The notes beneath the pieces were generated by a model that saw nothing but the letters and a program-made list of their open reading frames with translations, did not search any database and had not been told where the DNA came from. The translations under genes were made by a program, and so were the position numbers. A DNA stretch of 41,923 nucleotides from Fibrobacter sp. (GTDB taxonomy: Bacteria > Fibrobacterota > Fibrobacteria > Fibrobacterales > Fibrobacteraceae), in NCBI GenBank assembly GCA_017615055.1, contig JAGAAW010000103.1, positions 1-41,923 on the forward strand, read 5' to 3'. The stretch's first letter is position 1. Each line of letters opens with the position of its first letter. This document shows positions 8,511-16,744 of the stretch, piece after piece.

Positions 8511-9683
8511 ATGAAAAGAATATTTGGATTACTCCTGCCCGCGCTGCTTGCCGCGTGCTACACGCCGGAGCCTTTCGAGGCCGAAACGGTGAATTCGGCA
8601 TCTAGCACGCAGTCCAAGATCGGGACCCTGTATGCCGTCAACAACGAGATGCAGATTTGCAACCCGTCCGTCACGCAGGATACGGTGAACTATCCGGCAT
8701 CGATGCTCTGGCTCAACTTCGGCGGCACGCTCTATGTGACGCCTTCCGATTCGGGATTCCCGACCGAAGCCGAGGAACATGACCGCTTGACCATTTCCGA
8801 TACGGCGGGCAAGGTGCTCTGGTACGTGATGCGCGATACCTCCGAAGGCGAATGCCAGTTCCAGGATCCGGAATGGAGTACGCATCCTGATTTTGCCGTT
8901 GCGCTCCGTGCCTACGACAAAAAGAAGAAGAACCTGTGCCTGCCCGAGAATCTCGATTACGGGATGTTTGCGGTTCGCTTCTCGGACAAGAAGAAGTTCT
9001 GGTTCTACGACAAGGAAATCCGCGAAGATGCTTCTCCGCACCTGTGGGTCGCGCCGGACGCTTCTGTCGACGTGGATGATGATGCCGAGACCGTGGAAGG
9101 ATTCTTCGGCACGAGCAATGTGCGCCTTGTGTACGTGAACGATGATGACAAGATTGTGTTTGTCGATTTCGCGAACGGCGGGCTGAAGAAGTCCGTTACG
9201 CTCCAGAGGCCTTCGGGCAAGAAGGGCTGGGGCGTTGACGCTCCCATGATTTCGCCCGATGGCAAGTTTGTCGTCTATAACCTGACCGAGAATTCGAGCA
9301 CGTGGGAAGCCTACGTCCAGGAACTTTCCGCAAGTTCTACGCCGGTAAAGATCGAGCGGTGGAACAAGTCGCTTTCCGAGCCCGGCCAGCCGCACTGGTT
9401 TGCCTATCGCGGGCGGCTCTTTGTCGTGTGGATCGAAGCCCCGTCGGGCAAGCAGATGTTTAACAAGGAACTCCTTTCGAACGAATCGGTTCAGGACGGT
9501 TCTGCGGGCCGCACGGTGATGCGCGAGATCCGCCTGATGGCGGGTGCCCCGAGCGACCTTGCGGTAGAGTGGGTCGGCGATGCCCGTGAGATTGCCCCTA
9601 TTCCCATGACGGGCGGACGTTCTCCCGACGCCAAGTTCCTTTCCACTGGCTATAAGTACGGCTACTTGCTGGAACTTCCGTGA
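8511..9683 (+). CDS. Putative lipoprotein, possible beta-propeller
   Basis: A 390-aa protein of unknown function. The ATG at 8511 is preferred to the TTG just before it. It has a clear lipoprotein signal: a hydrophobic stretch ending LLAAC with the lipidated Cys at residue 16. The mature part is acidic and rich in aromatic residues. Segments such as MISPDGKFVVYNLTENS (about residues 246-262) and GGRSPDAKFLSTGYKYG near the end resemble TolB-type WD40-like blades, so an extracytoplasmic beta-propeller is likely. No catalytic motif was seen. The gene for an outer-membrane barrel starts within 10 nt of its stop, so the two probably form an operon and may act together in the envelope. Confidence 0.8.
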   Translation: MKRIFGLLLPALLAACYTPEPFEAETVNSASSTQSKIGTLYAVNNEMQICNPSVTQDTVNYPASMLWLNFGGTLYVTPSDSGFPTEAEEHDRLTISDTAGKVLWYVMRDTSEGECQFQDPEWSTHPDFAVALRAYDKKKKNLCLPENLDYGMFAVRFSDKKKFWFYDKEIREDASPHLWVAPDASVDVDDDAETVEGFFGTSNVRLVYVNDDDKIVFVDFANGGLKKSVTLQRPSGKKGWGVDAPMISPDGKFVVYNLTENSSTWEAYVQELSASSTPVKIERWNKSLSEPGQPHWFAYRGRLFVVWIEAPSGKQMFNKELLSNESVQDGSAGRTVMREIRLMAGAPSDLAVEWVGDAREIAPIPMTGGRSPDAKFLSTGYKYGYLLELP

Positions 9684-9688
9684 GGTAG

Positions 9689-10831
9689 ATGATGAAGAAT
9701 TCCTTATTGAAGTTTGGCAAGAAGTTCGGTGCGGTCGCGTCTCTCGCGGCGGTCGCCACCTGCGCGTTTGTCGTTTCTTTCAACGCTCCGGTAGAACCCG
9801 CTACCCCCTGGGAATCTATCGGCGGGTGCGGTGCCGGCGGTTCCGGTGGTGGCGCGAGCGATGGCATAAAGTGGATCGGTCAGGGCGTTTCGGGCGGCTA
9901 TCTGGAAACGGAAGTCTTTACCAAGTACAGCGTCGGCCAGAATTTCTCGGGCCTTACGCTCACCCCGCATTTCTCGATAAAGCCTACGTGGTCTACGAAG
10001 CTCGGTGTTTCTGTCCCGCTCGTGTCGCACCAGGGTGAAGTCCAGTACCGCAGTAACCAGGCTCCGACCGACCGCAGTACGGGCGGGCTTGGCGATATTT
10101 CTTTTGACTTCAGCAAGACCATCGGCAGCGGGGGAGCGGCATCGCTTTCTGCATCGCTCACGATTCCTACCGGCCAGTATGATATCAAGCGCGGTACGGA
10201 TGCTTCCGAAGAAATCTTGCCCGCAAGTTTCCAGAAGGGCTCGGGCCTGTATTCGCTTACGCTCGGCTGGGACTACAGCCGCGATACCGACAAGGGAATC
10301 TGGCTCTACAGCCTGAGTTACACGCATCCGTTCGCGATGCACCTGATTTCGGGCGAGAACGAGTTCAACGACAGCTACTGGAAAAACATTGAGCACGATG
10401 GCGACCGTTTTGAATACCGCTTTAAGCCGTATGGTGAAAACGACCTGGGTGCCTTTACTCCGCCTTCCGTGAGCGCGTCTGTTGCCTATGGCTATCGCGG
10501 CCGTCCGGGTATAGTGCAGAGTTTTGGCCTGAACTTCTCCGTGCCGCTGGGCGTTGCTTGGATCAGTTCCGAGAAGGCGGGCACGTATGACCCGCGTCCC
10601 GACCCCGATCATCAGGCGTGGTCTGTGGCGCTTGCCTATGGTATCGAGTTCTCGAATGCGGACTTCCCGGTGTTTCTCGCACTCTCTGTGCCCATACACG
10701 ACAAGGCGAATGCGGCTGACCCGAGCGATGAATACGACGAATCCCCGATGCGCGAATGGAATGCGCCCGACTGGGGCGACATTCTGCAGCAGTGGACCAT
10801 CGCTGTCGGCATCAAGGGAAGCTTCTTCTAA
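9689..10831 (+). CDS. Putative outer-membrane beta-barrel protein
   Basis: A 380-aa envelope protein. The start is ATG 9689 or ATG 9692. Residues 1-32 form a basic then hydrophobic export signal, followed by a glycine/serine-rich stretch (about residues 46-58). The rest alternates hydrophobic and polar residues with many aromatic-ended strands and ends in Phe-Phe, as expected for a Bam-inserted barrel. Strand patterns such as LTLTPHFSIKPTWSTKLGVSVPL and paired loop/strand units recall transporter-type barrels of the MetA/phenol-degradation superfamily, but the match is too weak to name a substrate. It lies 5 nt behind the lipoprotein gene and ends at a bidirectional terminator. Confidence 0.75.
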   Translation: MMKNSLLKFGKKFGAVASLAAVATCAFVVSFNAPVEPATPWESIGGCGAGGSGGGASDGIKWIGQGVSGGYLETEVFTKYSVGQNFSGLTLTPHFSIKPTWSTKLGVSVPLVSHQGEVQYRSNQAPTDRSTGGLGDISFDFSKTIGSGGAASLSASLTIPTGQYDIKRGTDASEEILPASFQKGSGLYSLTLGWDYSRDTDKGIWLYSLSYTHPFAMHLISGENEFNDSYWKNIEHDGDRFEYRFKPYGENDLGAFTPPSVSASVAYGYRGRPGIVQSFGLNFSVPLGVAWISSEKAGTYDPRPDPDHQAWSVALAYGIEFSNADFPVFLALSVPIHDKANAADPSDEYDESPMREWNAPDWGDILQQWTIAVGIKGSFF

Positions 10832-10840
10832 AAAATTAAG

Positions 10841-10868
10841 CCCGCGGGAATTTGCCTGCGGGATTTTT
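10841..10868 (+). terminator. Bidirectional Rho-independent terminator
   Basis: Arms CCCGCGGG (10841-10848) and CCTGCGGG (10855-10862) form an 8-bp stem with one G-T pair and a 6-nt loop, then a T-run at 10864-10868. A run of A's at 10830-10836 provides the U-run in the other direction, so it can end both the barrel gene and the convergent recombinase gene. Confidence 0.85.
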
Positions 10869-10878
10869 CTTATGGGCA

Positions 10879-11835
10879 TTATGCGCGCGGGTGCGTCTTC
10901 TTGAAGGCCGCGCGCAGGCGTTCTGCGTTCACGTGCGTGTAGACCTGCGTAGTAGAGATGTTCGAATGCCCGAGCATCTCTTTCACGCTCATGATTTCTG
11001 CGCCGTTTTCGAGCAGGTGCGTGGCAAAACTGTGGCGCAATACGTGCGGGCTCGCTTTCCCCTCCCAGCCAATTTCGCGCAGCAGGTCGTGGATGTCGTT
11101 CCGGAGTGTACGCAGCCCGAACGGCTTGCCATCTTCGCTTAAAAAGACGTAGCCTGTCGCGGTGGGTAGGTGGCCCGCTTCCGCCTCCATCTGCTTGAAG
11201 TTCGCAATGCGGTCGATGAAGCTTTCGGTTAAGGGCACGATGCGCTCCTTGTTGCCCTTGCCGAGCACGCGTACGAGTTTCGCGCTTGTATCTATGCGGT
11301 CCCACGTGAGGCTCTGGCATTCCGAAATACGCAGGCCCGAACCGTAGATGAGTTCAAGCAGAATGCGGGCGCGCACCTGCGGGAGCGTCGCATCCGCAGG
11401 CAGTTCGGGGAACTTTTCTTCGGCGAGGTCCTTTTGCCCGAGCACGTTCACGAGCCGCTTGGGGCGCTTGGGCATGGGCACGTTCTCGGCGGGGTTCTTT
11501 TCGAGCGTCTTGCTCTTGATGAGGTACTTGCCGAAGCTTTTTAGTGCGGCGAGGTGCTCGCAGATGCTTGTGGGGGCCAGTTTCTGCTTCATCTTCAAGT
11601 CCCACACGAAACGCTTCACGTTCATTTCTGAAAATGCGGCAAGTTCCGGCGCATTCCCAACACCCGCTTTTCCCGACGCATTCCCGACGCCCGTATTGGC
11701 TGCGGAAGGTGTGCCGCCCAGGTGCTCGAGGAACTTTTCGAGCGATTTGCGGTAGGTATCCACCGTGCGTGGCGAAAAACGTCGCCTCTCCGCGATGTAC
11801 TGCAAGAACTGCTCGATGTGCTCCGAAAGCGTCAT
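10879..11835 (-). CDS. XerC/XerD-type tyrosine recombinase
   Basis: Site-specific recombinase, 318 aa from ATG 11835, likely resolving chromosome dimers at dif. All catalytic residues are visible in that numbering: R169 (GSGLRISE), K193 (GKGNKER), H264 and R267 (HVLRHSF), H290 (LGHSN) and Y299 (QVYTHV). The N-terminal SAM-like core-binding domain is interrupted by about 25 extra residues with two GVGNA units, encoded by 16-nt imperfect repeats at 11651-11666 and 11678-11693. The frame also has an ATG at 11895, but residue 21 (MTLSEH) fits the family start and has a TAAATT -10 element ending 7 nt upstream. It is a lone gene, so chromosomal XerC or XerD is more likely than an integrase. Confidence 0.9.
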   Translation of the reverse strand: MTLSEHIEQFLQYIAERRRFSPRTVDTYRKSLEKFLEHLGGTPSAANTGVGNASGKAGVGNAPELAAFSEMNVKRFVWDLKMKQKLAPTSICEHLAALKSFGKYLIKSKTLEKNPAENVPMPKRPKRLVNVLGQKDLAEEKFPELPADATLPQVRARILLELIYGSGLRISECQSLTWDRIDTSAKLVRVLGKGNKERIVPLTESFIDRIANFKQMEAEAGHLPTATGYVFLSEDGKPFGLRTLRNDIHDLLREIGWEGKASPHVLRHSFATHLLENGAEIMSVKEMLGHSNISTTQVYTHVNAERLRAAFKKTHPRA

Positions 11836-11842
11836 ACTGCAC

Positions 11843-11848
11843 AATTTA
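11843..11848 (-). promoter_or_regulatory. -10 element of the xerC/D-type gene (leaderless arrangement)
   Basis: TAAATT on the minus strand ends 7 nt before ATG 11835, and there is no Shine-Dalgarno sequence. Transcription would start at or next to the ATG. It supports the shorter start. Confidence 0.5.
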
Positions 11849-11900
11849 ACAATCATTTGTTGGTCTTGCTCCGGCGAAAAATCTATTTTATGCATAAGGT

Positions 11901-13247
11901 ATGAGAATCGCGAGCGTTTTTGACATGCGCCCCCCTATGGGTCTTCGCCGTCTGGCGGTGGCCTTGCTGGCTGTATTCGCAATGCAACCCGCCTTTGCCG
12001 CCGACCGTGTGGTGGGTGCGAACGCTACGCTCGATATCGAACCTGGTGCCCGTTCTGCGGCACTCGGTTCTGCTACGATGGCGGTCGACGGCGATTACCT
12101 CGGGCTTGTTTCCAACCCGCACCAGCTGTCCTCGGTGCGCTACCTCTGGGCATCGTTCTCGCATACCGCCTACTACGAGGACACCCGCTACGACTATGCA
12201 TCTGCGGTTATCCCGCTTTCCGAAGGCCAGGGCCTGGGCGTTTCGTTCGCCCGCTTTGGCGCCGACGACATTCCCTATATTCGCGAGGGCGATCCGCTCC
12301 CCGAGGGTAGCGACTACAATACGCTTTCCATTGCCGACTGGATTGTGTCGGCTACCTGGGGCCGCCGCCTGTTCGAGCGCCTTGACCTGGGCGTGGGCTT
12401 CCACCTGCTGTACCGCGATATGGACCAGACGGGCTGGGGCTTCCGTGGCGATGCTTCCCTGCGTTACCGCGTAGTTGACGAACTGTATGTCTCTGGCCTC
12501 CTGAGGGGCTGGACCTCTTCTGCAACGACATGGGAATCGGGCGAGTTTGAGTACTCGGCGCCCGAGTTCTACCTGGCGGCGAGTTACTCCCTGCCCGTTG
12601 CCTACCTGTACGGCAAGCTGAACCTTTACTGGCAGGGCGCCGGCCTCTTCCATCACGAGGCCCGCGCTCTCGATTTCGAGACCGATGAGGATGTGGGAGG
12701 CCGTATATGGGATAGCCCGCTCGACTGGCTCTCGGGTGGCCGTGGCGGTATCGAGTTCGCCTTCGACTTCGGGCTTAGCGTACGTGCTGGCCTCTCGAGT
12801 TTTACCACCTTCAAGAGCGTGACTGCGGGTGCAGGGCTTACCATCGCGAAGTTCCTGCGGGTCGATTACGCATTCGAGTCGCACCCGGTTCTCTCTCCGG
12901 TGCATCGCGTGAGCGTGAGCATAAGCCCGTACCTGTTTGCCCATGCGCCGAAGCCCGAACCTGAAGCCACAAGGCGTGGCGGTGCGGGCAGCAGCCTGCT
13001 CGGTGCCGAGCCGGATGAACCTGAGGAAGGTCCCGACTCTGCCGCATCGGGAGTTGCACAAGAAGGTGCATCAAGTTCTGCGACCCAGGATGCCCGTCAA
13101 GATGCCGGCCAGAGCGCGGCCCAGCCTGCCGGACCGGCCCCTGAGGCTCCCGCCCCGCAGGCTCCCGTAGTGCAGGAAACTTCGGGTGAATCCTCTGACG
13201 AGGTTCTTGAACCCGCGCCCTCCGGAGGCATGTACTGGGAGGAATAG
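11901..13247 (+). CDS. PorV/PorQ-like outer-membrane barrel protein with Pro/Ala-rich tail
   Basis: A 448-aa outer-membrane protein. Residues 1-33 form a long export signal ending AFAADR. The mature start, with PGARSAALGSATMAVDGD followed by SNPHQL, matches the PorV/PorQ (FadL-related) pattern in which an early glycine/alanine-rich strand precedes an NP motif. About 300 residues of amphipathic strands follow. From about residue 350 the sequence turns into a proline-, alanine-, serine- and glutamate-rich disordered tail ending WEE, probably in the periplasm or outside the cell. The ATG at 11901 follows AAGG by a short spacer. Next come a T-rich stretch and the promoter of the STAS gene. Substrate unknown. 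Confidence 0.75.
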   Translation: MRIASVFDMRPPMGLRRLAVALLAVFAMQPAFAADRVVGANATLDIEPGARSAALGSATMAVDGDYLGLVSNPHQLSSVRYLWASFSHTAYYEDTRYDYASAVIPLSEGQGLGVSFARFGADDIPYIREGDPLPEGSDYNTLSIADWIVSATWGRRLFERLDLGVGFHLLYRDMDQTGWGFRGDASLRYRVVDELYVSGLLRGWTSSATTWESGEFEYSAPEFYLAASYSLPVAYLYGKLNLYWQGAGLFHHEARALDFETDEDVGGRIWDSPLDWLSGGRGGIEFAFDFGLSVRAGLSSFTTFKSVTAGAGLTIAKFLRVDYAFESHPVLSPVHRVSVSISPYLFAHAPKPEPEATRRGGAGSSLLGAEPDEPEEGPDSAASGVAQEGASSSATQDARQDAGQSAAQPAGPAPEAPAPQAPVVQETSGESSDEVLEPAPSGGMYWEE

Positions 13248-13286
13248 CCGTTTTTTTGCTTTTTTTTGACTTTTGTGTGTGATTTT

Positions 13287-13316
13287 TTGCACATCAACCG
13301 TTTTTTAGTTTATATT
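13287..13316 (+). promoter_or_regulatory. Promoter of the STAS-domain gene (leaderless arrangement)
   Basis: TTGCAC at 13287-13292 and TATATT at 13311-13316 are 18 bp apart. The -10 ends 7 nt before the ATG at 13324 and no Shine-Dalgarno sequence is present, so the transcript should begin at the start codon. Confidence 0.65.
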
Positions 13317-13323
13317 TCTTACC

Positions 13324-13989
13324 ATGACGCAATTGAAGAACTATCGTGAAGTTGGCATTTTCGACCTTTTGTCCGCCCCCCTTAATCCGATTGGGGCGTT
13401 TGACGCAGAGCAGTTCAAGAAGGACGCCCGCCAGCTGATAGACGATAACCCCGACGACAAGTTCGTCGCGGTCGACCTCATGGGTCTCGATTTTGTCTAT
13501 AGCGATGCCTACAATGCATTTGTCCAGTTCCAGAGTGAACTTTCGGCCAAGGGAGGCATGCTTGCGCTCCTCAGCAACAGCGCGACTATCGCCGATGGCT
13601 TGAAGAAGGCCGGCCTCGACCGCAAACTCAAGGTGTTCGGTGCTGAAGCCGAGATGATGACTTTCTCGCTCCATAGCCACGACCCTGTAGAATTACCCCC
13701 TCGCGAGCAGGCTCCTGCGGCCCCGGCCGAACCGGAAGCAGCACCTGTCGCCTCGCAGAATGGCGGCCATGCACCCTCGATGTCGGGCGAATTCCGTTCC
13801 GAACGCCGTACGGGCCACAACCGCCGGTTTACCAAGAGCTTTAACGCTGTCGTGAAAGACGAAAAGAAACTCGCCTCGAAGGGTATGAACATGCCGTTCG
13901 AAGAGGAGTCCTCGTCGGGCAAGACGGTGTTCTTCATTATTCTCGTCCTTCTCATCCTCGGTGGCCTCGCTGCCTTCTTCCTGATGTGA
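13324..13989 (+). CDS. STAS-domain protein with C-terminal membrane anchor
   Basis: A 221-aa protein. Residues 1-115 read as a STAS domain (anti-sigma-antagonist fold): VAVDLMGLDFVYSDAYNAFVQF carries the usual aspartate-led strand and the S-D-A turn where antagonists are phosphorylated, and GMLALLSNSATIADGLKKAGL is the next helix/strand pair. A Pro/Ala-rich linker (about 120-140) and a basic stretch with RRTGHNRRF lead to one transmembrane segment at about 200-219. With its tail in the membrane it probably recruits a partner to the envelope. It is first in a run with the LytM-like and lipoprotein genes (spacings 8 and about 31 nt), so a shared envelope task is likely. Confidence 0.75.
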   Translation: MTQLKNYREVGIFDLLSAPLNPIGAFDAEQFKKDARQLIDDNPDDKFVAVDLMGLDFVYSDAYNAFVQFQSELSAKGGMLALLSNSATIADGLKKAGLDRKLKVFGAEAEMMTFSLHSHDPVELPPREQAPAAPAEPEAAPVASQNGGHAPSMSGEFRSERRTGHNRRFTKSFNAVVKDEKKLASKGMNMPFEEESSSGKTVFFIILVLLILGGLAAFFLM

Positions 13990-13997
13990 TTTGACGG

Positions 13998-14915
13998 ATG
14001 TCTGAAGGCTTCTCGGAACATCGCTGCAAAAAGAGATACAAGCCTAAGCGCCATAATTACCCCGTAATGCGCGTACTCCTATTTTGTATAGGTGTCGCCC
14101 TTTTCGTGCGTCTTGGCTTTGCCGAAAAGGTACTGGCACTGTTGCCGGGCTCTACGGTTGTCGAGGTGAGTGACTGGGATGCCCGCTGCGAGAATATGCG
14201 CGGTAAGGCATTCGAACTCAAGAACGGGCTTGGCCAGTGTTCCTGGGTGGTCTCGGATTCCGTGTTCTACTTGCCGAACGACTTTTTGCGCTACATTGCG
14301 TCGCAGACAAAGTCTAAGCACCCGAAACTTCATTGGGTTGCCCCGCGTGACCACTTTTCCGAGGCGGTGCTCGTGCAGGTCGAAGATTCACTTGTACGTA
14401 CTTTCCTTCACGTGATGGGGCAGGATTCGTCATACTACTGGGTCGATATTGCGGACGGTTGCCGGTATCCGGGGCTTTGCCCCAAGCAGCCTCTGGACTG
14501 GTCTGCACTTTCCATTTCGGGCGACTTTGACTTCGAGGGGCAGGAATCCCTGCTTGCGATGGATGCGATGCTGGGCATCGGGGAGGCGCCGATTCACCCG
14601 ATTCTGCCAGGAGTAGTGCTTTCGTCGGGGAAGGATTCGCTTGGGCACTTCGTGCTTCTCGATCACGGCAACAACGTGACTTCGCGTATGTCGGGCATGT
14701 ACCCGGTGAACCCTGCCGATACGTTGCCATTCCTCGTGGGTGAATACCTCGACATGAATTCCATCGTGGGGCGCCTTGCTCCCAAGGATAGTGCGACGTT
14801 CTACCTTACGGTGCGTCACAATGGATTTTTTGTGCGCTGGGCCGATCTGTATTCGCAGACGCACCCGCTCGACAGCGTTGAAATTGCTAAATTCCTGCAG
14901 AAGATTGAGCTCTAG
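13998..14915 (+). CDS. Membrane-anchored degenerate LytM/M23-like protein
   Basis: A 305-aa protein with a basic N-terminus and one membrane segment (about residues 24-42), the rest presumably in the periplasm. The last 110 residues follow the LytM (M23) layout: PIHPILPGVVLSSG, GHFVLLDHGNNVTSRMSGM, a GEYLDMNSIVGRL strand and TFYLTVRHNGFFVRWADLY. In active enzymes the last block starts H-x-H and an earlier H-x3-D binds zinc; here H-x-H is replaced by TFY and no H-x3-D is present. It therefore resembles non-catalytic LytM regulators such as EnvC or NlpD, which switch on amidases. It lies 8 nt behind the STAS gene. The regulator role is inference. Confidence 0.65.
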   Translation: MSEGFSEHRCKKRYKPKRHNYPVMRVLLFCIGVALFVRLGFAEKVLALLPGSTVVEVSDWDARCENMRGKAFELKNGLGQCSWVVSDSVFYLPNDFLRYIASQTKSKHPKLHWVAPRDHFSEAVLVQVEDSLVRTFLHVMGQDSSYYWVDIADGCRYPGLCPKQPLDWSALSISGDFDFEGQESLLAMDAMLGIGEAPIHPILPGVVLSSGKDSLGHFVLLDHGNNVTSRMSGMYPVNPADTLPFLVGEYLDMNSIVGRLAPKDSATFYLTVRHNGFFVRWADLYSQTHPLDSVEIAKFLQKIEL

Positions 14916-14946
14916 GTCAAGAGCGGTTTGATTTCGGAGAGTGCAG

Positions 14947-16014
14947 GTGCGCAAGTCATTTATCATCGGGATTTTTGCTGCGGTCGCGGCTATGCTTTGC
15001 GTGTCCGCGTGTACCCGCGATTCCGATGGACCGATTCCCGTATCTGCAGAAGATGATTCCTACACGGGTTTGGGATTTTTCCGCGTTGCCGAATTTGATT
15101 CGAATTCGCTTATCCATCTTGCGTCCGATACGCTCTACCTGCGCCTAGATAGCCTCTGGAGCTATTCCAACTGCGCGCTCAAGCGTATTGAGGTCGATGC
15201 CACCCGCGATGGCGATGCGCTCGTTTATTACCCGAAGATTATCATTGACTCTGATGGCGAGGATTGCCCGTCTCCGTACCTGCACCCCGATACCGTAATA
15301 AAGCTGCTGCCTTCCAGTGACGAACTTGATGGCGTGTCGGTCCTGCGTGTGCGTAACGACGAGGACAATATTCTCGATACGGTTCTCCTGCGTCGCGGCA
15401 AGTTTGAACTTGATACGTTTGCCATTTATGTGGATAGCCTTTTCGATACGGTTTCCTCGCTCCCGCTCCGTACCAAGGGCTCTCCTTCGGTCTTGAAGGT
15501 GCTCGATAGCCTGAACCCGCGCCTGTTCTACTGGCGTGCGATGCAGGCTTCGTGCGAACTGCGCATTGACATGTGCGATTCTGTCGTGAACGATACGCTG
15601 TTCCCTACGGCTTGGAGCCTTACCGATACGGCCCTCGTGCCTATCCGCAAGGCGTGCGCGTCCGATGATTCCACCTACTGCGTGGCGAGCCGCTGGGTAA
15701 ACGATTCCACATCGCTCGGGCCTGTGCAGGAACGTGCCGATACGGTGTGGTTTACGAGCATTTATTACGTGGAAGAGATTCCCGAATGCGCTACGATGAA
15801 TTCCTTCCGGATTGCGGGATACGCGCTGGGGAAGAACGTGAACTTTATTCGTCAACTCATGGTTCCCGATGAATCCGAGACGGCCTGCGGGCCCTCTGCC
15901 CTGAAGGACGTGTATATCTACGATATTGGCCGTAACCGCGTGTACCCGGATTCGCTTGATGCGGATTCCCTCTACGGTATATGGAAATCGGCCAAGAATG
16001 CTCCCAAGAAGTAA
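14947..16014 (+). CDS. Putative lipoprotein of unknown function
   Basis: A 355-aa protein read from GTG 14947; GTG 14941 is also possible, but GGAGA at 14936-14940 is better spaced for 14947. It starts with a lipoprotein signal ending VSAC, Cys 22 in this numbering. The mature protein is acidic, rich in Asp, Ser and Thr, and has about ten cysteines (for example CALKRIEVD, CELRIDMCDSV and CVASRW), so disulfide bonds in the periplasm or outside are likely. The short recurrent DT-V-L or DSL-DT phrases suggest beta-rich repeats. No known domain was recognised. The Nudix gene starts 3 nt after its stop. Confidence 0.75.
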   Translation: MRKSFIIGIFAAVAAMLCVSACTRDSDGPIPVSAEDDSYTGLGFFRVAEFDSNSLIHLASDTLYLRLDSLWSYSNCALKRIEVDATRDGDALVYYPKIIIDSDGEDCPSPYLHPDTVIKLLPSSDELDGVSVLRVRNDEDNILDTVLLRRGKFELDTFAIYVDSLFDTVSSLPLRTKGSPSVLKVLDSLNPRLFYWRAMQASCELRIDMCDSVVNDTLFPTAWSLTDTALVPIRKACASDDSTYCVASRWVNDSTSLGPVQERADTVWFTSIYYVEEIPECATMNSFRIAGYALGKNVNFIRQLMVPDESETACGPSALKDVYIYDIGRNRVYPDSLDADSLYGIWKSAKNAPKK

Positions 16015-16017
16015 AAA

Positions 16018-16743
16018 ATGCTGCAAGACAATATTGAGTTTTCGTTTGCGACGGACATTCCCGAAAGTGACTACCAGGTAATCGTTGACTGCCCGTTTTT
16101 CAAGGACTGGATTGCGAAGGCGCGCAAGGATTTTGCGGTGACGCATATCCATGTGGATTCGGTCGACTACTTTAACCGTGTACACCGCCCGCTGTTCATC
16201 AAGATTACCGCGACGGCGACGCTGCCCGATGGCAGACCCGTGCACGGCGTGGTACTGCTGCGTGGCAACGCGGTGGGCGTGCTCGTGGTGCTCCGCTGCG
16301 AAGGCAAAAAATATCTGCTGCTGGTGCGCCAGCCGAGGCTTGCCATTACGGAAGAGGCCTCGCTCGAGATACCCGCAGGCATATTGGACTGGAGCGGCGA
16401 TTACCGCAAGGTGGCGCTTTCCGAACTCGAGGAAGAGGCGCAGATCAAGGCGGAAGATTCTGAACTGATCGATCTTTCCGAATTCTGGTGGAAGGGCATG
16501 ACGGAAGGCTTTGCGGGCAGTTGCGGCCTTTTGGATGAACGCATTCGCCTGTACGCCATCGAACGCGACGTGACGCCGGAACAACTCAAGGCGATGGATG
16601 GCAAGAACCAGACGTATGTCGAAGAAAACGAGTGGATTAGGACAGTCGTGTTGCCTTACGAGGAAGCCGCCCACAAGTTTATCGACGGCAAGAACCTGAT
16701 TGCATTGTTCCTGTACGAACGCTGGCTAGATTCACAGCGCTAG
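16018..16743 (+). CDS. Nudix hydrolase, ADP-sugar pyrophosphatase-like
   Basis: A 241-aa cytosolic Nudix protein. The Nudix box starts at G121 in IPAGILDWSGDYRKVALSELEEEAQI. It keeps the metal-binding core glutamates E136, E139 and E140, but has G127 where the consensus has Glu, S135 where it has Arg and Q142 where it has Gly. The arrangement, with an N-terminal domain of about 75 residues and a VVLLRGNAVGVLVVL strand before the box, resembles ADP-ribose/ADP-glucose pyrophosphatases (NudF or plant NUDX14 type). The substrate is not certain given the altered box. It is last in the 13.3-16.7 kb run and its stop is 1 nt from that of the convergent small membrane gene. Confidence 0.85.
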   Translation: MLQDNIEFSFATDIPESDYQVIVDCPFFKDWIAKARKDFAVTHIHVDSVDYFNRVHRPLFIKITATATLPDGRPVHGVVLLRGNAVGVLVVLRCEGKKYLLLVRQPRLAITEEASLEIPAGILDWSGDYRKVALSELEEEAQIKAEDSELIDLSEFWWKGMTEGFAGSCGLLDERIRLYAIERDVTPEQLKAMDGKNQTYVEENEWIRTVVLPYEEAAHKFIDGKNLIALFLYERWLDSQR

Positions 16744-16744
16744 A

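Noticed and set aside
9704..11320. Long minus-strand frame (538 codons) opposite the barrel gene and running into the recombinase region
   Set aside because: Arg/Ala-rich shadow product crossing a bidirectional terminator; the plus-strand gene has a signal peptide and barrel strands.
11883..13061. Minus-strand frame (392 codons) opposite the PorV/PorQ-like gene
   Set aside because: Low-quality Arg/Ala-rich product; the plus-strand gene has a signal peptide and a recognisable family pattern.
14125..14145. TGGCAC...TTGCC-like sequence as a second sigma-54 site
   Set aside because: The GG to GC spacing is wrong and it lies inside a coding region.
15145..16674. Minus-strand frame (509 codons) opposite the lipoprotein and Nudix genes
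   Set aside because: Spans two real genes on the other strand, one with a lipobox and one with a Nudix box.
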